From assembly GCA_040791665.1 (NCBI GenBank), contig JBFNNX010000022.1:124001-188000 (forward strand): a stretch of 64,000 nucleotides of DNA, given 5' to 3'. The translations under genes and the position numbers were made by a program. Positions 60,619 through 64,000 of this stretch are shown here, piece after piece. The notes below the pieces were generated by a model. It was given only the letters and a program-made list of their open reading frames with translations. It searched no databases and was not told the DNA's origin. The stretch is from Thiodiazotropha sp040791665. Its GTDB lineage: Bacteria; Pseudomonadota; Gammaproteobacteria; Chromatiales; Chromatiaceae. Position 1 is the stretch's first letter; the number at the start of each line of letters is the position of its first letter.

Positions 60619-61818
60619 CTAGCCGGGGCGTCCGTCAACGCGGGGACGCACCAGAATCGGCAGGTAGACAATTACAAATAGCAGATAGCAGATTGCCCAA
60701 AGAGAGCCGGAGAGTCCGATGCAGGCTTCATAGCTGAGCAGGCCGGTCACCGGCAGGAACACCCGTATGATCACGGCAAGGTTGATCAGGACAAATGTAA
60801 TTGCTATGAACCTGTTGGGTTCGATCTCCCTGCCGGTATGTCCCAGGGCAACCCTGGCCATCATGCCCAGGGTGAAGACACCGATAGCGCCTGCCGTGAG
60901 GGCATGCACGGCGAGATTGGCCGGGAACAGATTCAGCAGGGCCAAGCCCTTTAGCGCGAAACCGATTGTCATCCAGAACAGTCCGCTAAACAATACCCAC
61001 AGGATCGGTCGCCGCCATATGCCCGGGTGGTACCAGTCGATGAGTCGCCAGGCCTGAGTGGCCGCCACGCCGAACGCCATTGGAAACAGCAACCCTGATT
61101 GGGGGAGCAGCACCTCTCCCAGGGTCCAGAGAATGAATACGGCATAGACAAACTGCTCCCTTTGCTTGCTGAATCGGGGGCTTGCGCCGACAACTGCCTT
61201 TTCGGTGAAAAAAGGCAGCACTCTTCCGCCGACAAAAATCAGCAGCAGCAGTATCAGGTTGAGCATCAGGGTGAGTCCCCGCTGCCCAGTGGAGGCCATT
61301 CCGAGTCCTTGCAAATGATAGAGTAGATTGGCCAAAGCCATCGCAGCCAACAAGGGAAGGAAGAGTCGATTGATACGATTTTCCGCCTTTGTCAGCGGTG
61401 TGTAGAGTGCGTAGATCAATGCCGGGATGAACAGCCAGTCGGTCACTGCGACCAGCCATGAAGGGATAGACGGGACAAACGGCAGAAACCGGGCAATCAG
61501 CCACAGCAGAGCCAGCGATGCCAACGGCTTCCCGGTCGGAGTATCGATGCCTGTCCAGTTTCGCACTGCAGTGAGCAGAAAACCGGCGATGATGGCGAGG
61601 GTGAACCCGAACAGCATCTCGTGGCTGTGCCAGTCGATGGTCGTGAAATAGGGCGAGGGCGCTCTGCCTGCATGCCAAAAGCCGATCCACAGGACCATTA
61701 AAATGAGTCCGGAGAGTCCGGCCAGGGCGAAGAAAGGGCGGAAACCCAGCGCGAATGGTGCCCATCCCGACGGGGGGACAGATGGCGCGGGACGTTCGCC
61801 AAGGGGGATCAATCCCAT
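60619..61818 (-). CDS. nnrS: NnrS family haem-copper membrane protein
   Basis: 399 residues with 12 predicted membrane helices. NnrS patterns: FRPFFALAGL at the N-terminus, IDWHSHEMLFGFTLAIIAGFLLTAVRNWTG, RVLPFFTEKAV, LHAL-type and GVFTLGMMARVALGHTGRE. NnrS protects cells against nitrosative stress and is linked to denitrification. It stands alone between sgp and lon. The presence of a P460-type protein elsewhere in the window also points to exposure to NO or hydroxylamine. Confidence 0.93.
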   Translation of the reverse strand: MGLIPLGERPAPSVPPSGWAPFALGFRPFFALAGLSGLILMVLWIGFWHAGRAPSPYFTTIDWHSHEMLFGFTLAIIAGFLLTAVRNWTGIDTPTGKPLASLALLWLIARFLPFVPSIPSWLVAVTDWLFIPALIYALYTPLTKAENRINRLFLPLLAAMALANLLYHLQGLGMASTGQRGLTLMLNLILLLLIFVGGRVLPFFTEKAVVGASPRFSKQREQFVYAVFILWTLGEVLLPQSGLLFPMAFGVAATQAWRLIDWYHPGIWRRPILWVLFSGLFWMTIGFALKGLALLNLFPANLAVHALTAGAIGVFTLGMMARVALGHTGREIEPNRFIAITFVLINLAVIIRVFLPVTGLLSYEACIGLSGSLWAICYLLFVIVYLPILVRPRVDGRPG

Positions 61819-61932
61819 GTCATGTCTACCTCGAATCGATTTTCAGGCGTACCCTAATCCGCTGCACGATGTGCCACCTTGATGTTTATCAATGGCGGTT
61901 CGGCATATCCTTTACGGCACGCCTGAGTCCGT

Positions 61933-64000
61933 TCACTTTTTACCGCGAAACAGCAGTGGCACCACATCCTCGAAGACCGAAGCGAAATGGACTTTGAGTC
62001 CTTTGCGGATATGCTCGGGTACCTCCTCATAGTCGCTGCGGTTGTCTTCCGGCAGGATCAATTCCCGAATCCCTGCGCGACGTGCGGCGATCACCTTTTC
62101 GCGGATGCCTCCCACCGGGAATACCTGTCCGGTCAATGTAAGCTCGCCAGTCATGGCGATATTGCGGACAGGCCTTTGCCTGGCCAGGGAGAGCAGCGCG
62201 GAGGCCATGGTGATGCCTGCGGAGGGACCATCCTTGGGGGTGGCTCCGGCCGGGACATGGAGGTGGATGAAGGCCTTTTCGAAGAACGTCCGGTCTGCAC
62301 CGAACTCGACCGCATGGCTGACGATGTAGCCGTAGGCGATCTCGGCCGACTCGCGCATCACATCACCCAGCTGGCCGGTAAGTTTGAAACCGCGATTGAA
62401 CTCATGGGTGGCGACAGCCTCGATGTTGAGCGTGGCGCCGCCCATGGCGGTCCAGGCCAGCCCGGTCACTACACCCGCACCGCTCAGATTGCGTTCATCC
62501 TTGAATACGGGACCGCCCAGGTAGTCCTTGAGATTATCCAGTGTCACCTCGATCGGCTTTTTTCCTCCCTCGAGGATTCGCACCACCGCCTTGCGAACGA
62601 TCTTTCCGATCTGTTTCTCCAGTCTGCGCACACCGGCATCCCGCGCGTAGCCCTCGATAATGGCGCGCAGGATGCTGCTGTTGAGTTTCAGATCTCTGCG
62701 TTTCAATCCCGCTCGCTCAAGCTGACGCGGTAACAGGTATTTCCTGGCGATCTGCAGTTTTTCACTGGCGATGTAGCCCGACAGGGAGATCGTCTCCATC
62801 CGGTCGAGCAGGGGTCTTGGAATGGTATCGAGTTGGTTGGCGGTGCAGATGAAGAGGACTTTCGAGAGGCTGAATCGCAGATCCAGATAGTGGTCGAGGA
62901 AGTCGCTGTTCTGCTCGGGATCGAGAACTTCCAGCAAGGCTGAGGCAGGGTCGCCATGATAGGAGGCGCCGATCTTGTCGATCTCGTCGAGCATGATCAC
63001 CGGATTCTCGGTACCCGCATCCTTCATCGCCTGCAGAAATTTGCCCGGCATGGCGCCGATATAGGTACGGCGGTGACCCTTGATCTCCGCCTCGTCACGA
63101 ATGCCGCCTACCGAGAAACGGTAGAACTTCCGCCCTAGGGCCTCTGCAATGGAGTGGCCGATGGAGGTCTTGCCGACACCGGGTGGACCCACCAGCAGGA
63201 TGATCGAACCCGCTATCTCCCCTTTCATGATGCCGAGCGCGAGGAATTCCAGGATACGTTCCTTTACATCCTCCAGGCCGTAGTGATCCTTATCCAGGGT
63301 CTTGCGGGCGAACTGCAGGTCGAGCTTGTCCTCCGAATGTACCCCCCAGGGGAGCAGGGTGATCCAGTCGAGATAGTTGCGGGTTACCGAGTACTCCGGT
63401 GAGCCGGGTTCCAGCACGGCGAGTTTGTCCATCTCCTCTTCGACCCGGGCCTGGGCCTGATCGGTCAGGGTCAGCTTCTCCATTCGTTCCCGGAACTTGT
63501 CCAACTCTGCAGTGCGGTCATCCTTCTCTATACCCAGCTCCTGCTGGATCGCCTTCAGTTGCTCACGCAGCAGAAACTCCCGCTGCTGCTTCTCCATCCT
63601 CTCTTCAACGGTCTTACGGATCGATGCCTGGGCCTTGACCACCTCGAGCTCACGGTGCAGCAGTTCTAGCACCTTTTCCATGCGGGGCAGGAGTTCGATA
63701 CTCTCCAGTACCGCCTGGAGCTGAAATTTGTCCGATGTGGTAAGACTGGCGGCGAAGTCGGTCAAATGGGAGGGATCATCCGGTCCGAAACGGTCCAGGA
63801 ACATACGCAGCTCTTCCGCATAGAGCGGATTGAGGGGCAGCAACTCCTTGATGGTATTGATGATTGCAACCGCGTAGGGCTTGATCTCTCTGCTGTCGCT
63901 GGCCGGTTCAGGCAAATATTCGATCTGGGCGGTGAAGGGTGTCTGCGGGTGAACGATCTTGTCGATACGGAAACGTTGCAGACATTCCACCAGTACCTGT
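61933..64000 (-). CDS. lon: ATP-dependent protease Lon (N-terminal part outside window)
   Basis: The last about 689 residues are visible; the frame continues past the window edge. Present are the helical region of the N-terminal domain, the AAA+ module with Walker A GPPGVGKTSIG and Walker B MLDEIDKIG, and the C-terminal protease domain with the catalytic Ser in PKDGPSAGITMA and the Lys further on (KVIAARRAG). The protein degrades misfolded and regulatory proteins. The C-terminus ends LLFRGKK. A spacing of 114 bases separates it from nnrS. Confidence 0.95.
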   Translation of the reverse strand, partial: QVLVECLQRFRIDKIVHPQTPFTAQIEYLPEPASDSREIKPYAVAIINTIKELLPLNPLYAEELRMFLDRFGPDDPSHLTDFAASLTTSDKFQLQAVLESIELLPRMEKVLELLHRELEVVKAQASIRKTVEERMEKQQREFLLREQLKAIQQELGIEKDDRTAELDKFRERMEKLTLTDQAQARVEEEMDKLAVLEPGSPEYSVTRNYLDWITLLPWGVHSEDKLDLQFARKTLDKDHYGLEDVKERILEFLALGIMKGEIAGSIILLVGPPGVGKTSIGHSIAEALGRKFYRFSVGGIRDEAEIKGHRRTYIGAMPGKFLQAMKDAGTENPVIMLDEIDKIGASYHGDPASALLEVLDPEQNSDFLDHYLDLRFSLSKVLFICTANQLDTIPRPLLDRMETISLSGYIASEKLQIARKYLLPRQLERAGLKRRDLKLNSSILRAIIEGYARDAGVRRLEKQIGKIVRKAVVRILEGGKKPIEVTLDNLKDYLGGPVFKDERNLSGAGVVTGLAWTAMGGATLNIEAVATHEFNRGFKLTGQLGDVMRESAEIAYGYIVSHAVEFGADRTFFEKAFIHLHVPAGATPKDGPSAGITMASALLSLARQRPVRNIAMTGELTLTGQVFPVGGIREKVIAARRAGIRELILPEDNRSDYEEVPEHIRKGLKVHFASVFEDVVPLLFRGKK

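Noticed and set aside
61987..62733. 248-codon plus-strand frame opposite lon
   Set aside because: Shadow of the protease domain of lon.

Overview
The window reads as chromosome of a sulfur-oxidising gammaproteobacterium. The evidence is the gene order rpsT-murJ-(insert)-ribF-ileS-lspA, rplU-rpmA-obgE-proB and uvrA/ssb, together with a Gly/Asn/Tyr-rich sulfur globule protein, an NnrS protein, a cytochrome P460-type protein and a SoxW-like thioredoxin. A Chromatiales/Sedimenticola/Thiodiazotropha-like host is an inference from these markers, not a database result. No insertion sequence, prophage, integron or CRISPR array is visible.

Layout. 1-2.8 kb: end of birA, coaX, a SPOR protein, tRNA-Thr(UGU) and a membrane-anchored 2Fe-2S ferredoxin. 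3.4-11.6 kb: two separate bufferin-type RiPP operons. The first has a BufA2-like Cys-rich precursor, MNIO maturase and DUF2063 partner. The second has a BufA1/DUF2282 precursor, MNIO, DUF2063 and DoxX. They are separated by two oppositely oriented enzyme genes, an FMN glutamate-synthase-like protein and an acetolactate-synthase-like protein. 12-18 kb: a LysM-FecR envelope protein coupled to a CHASE2-GGDEF-EAL protein, then a convergent GH13_18 sugar phosphorylase.

18.8-37.5 kb is the most striking part. Six co-directional, mostly start/stop-overlapping genes encode a CHASE2 histidine-kinase-like protein with degenerate motifs, a very large CapC/PgsC-like membrane protein, an inner-membrane-anchored beta-rich periplasmic protein, a secreted amidase-like protein, a 1725-residue secreted protein with TPR-like helices and a C-terminal beta-barrel, and a 1419-residue CapB/PgsB-like Mur ligase with a HEAT-repeat N-terminus. 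I read it as a Gram-negative envelope-spanning machine that makes and exports a poly-gamma-glutamate-like (amide-linked) polymer, with no recognisable CapA and with its own candidate outer-membrane channel. The CapC-like protein carries two copies of a domain that also occurs in the free-standing amidase-like gene, and the fused copies have lost the candidate metal ligands.

37.5-64 kb is mostly housekeeping: CDF transporter, L21/L27, Obg, ProB, a CAP-domain protein with a PEP-CTERM-like tail, S20, MurJ (probably starting at a CTG), a PQQ-propeller plus cytochrome P460 pair inserted before ribF, IleS, LspA, a TonB-like protein with glutathione reductase, UvrA, a YajR-like MFS protein, SSB, thioredoxin, sulfur globule protein, NnrS, and the start-truncated (at the window edge) lon gene.
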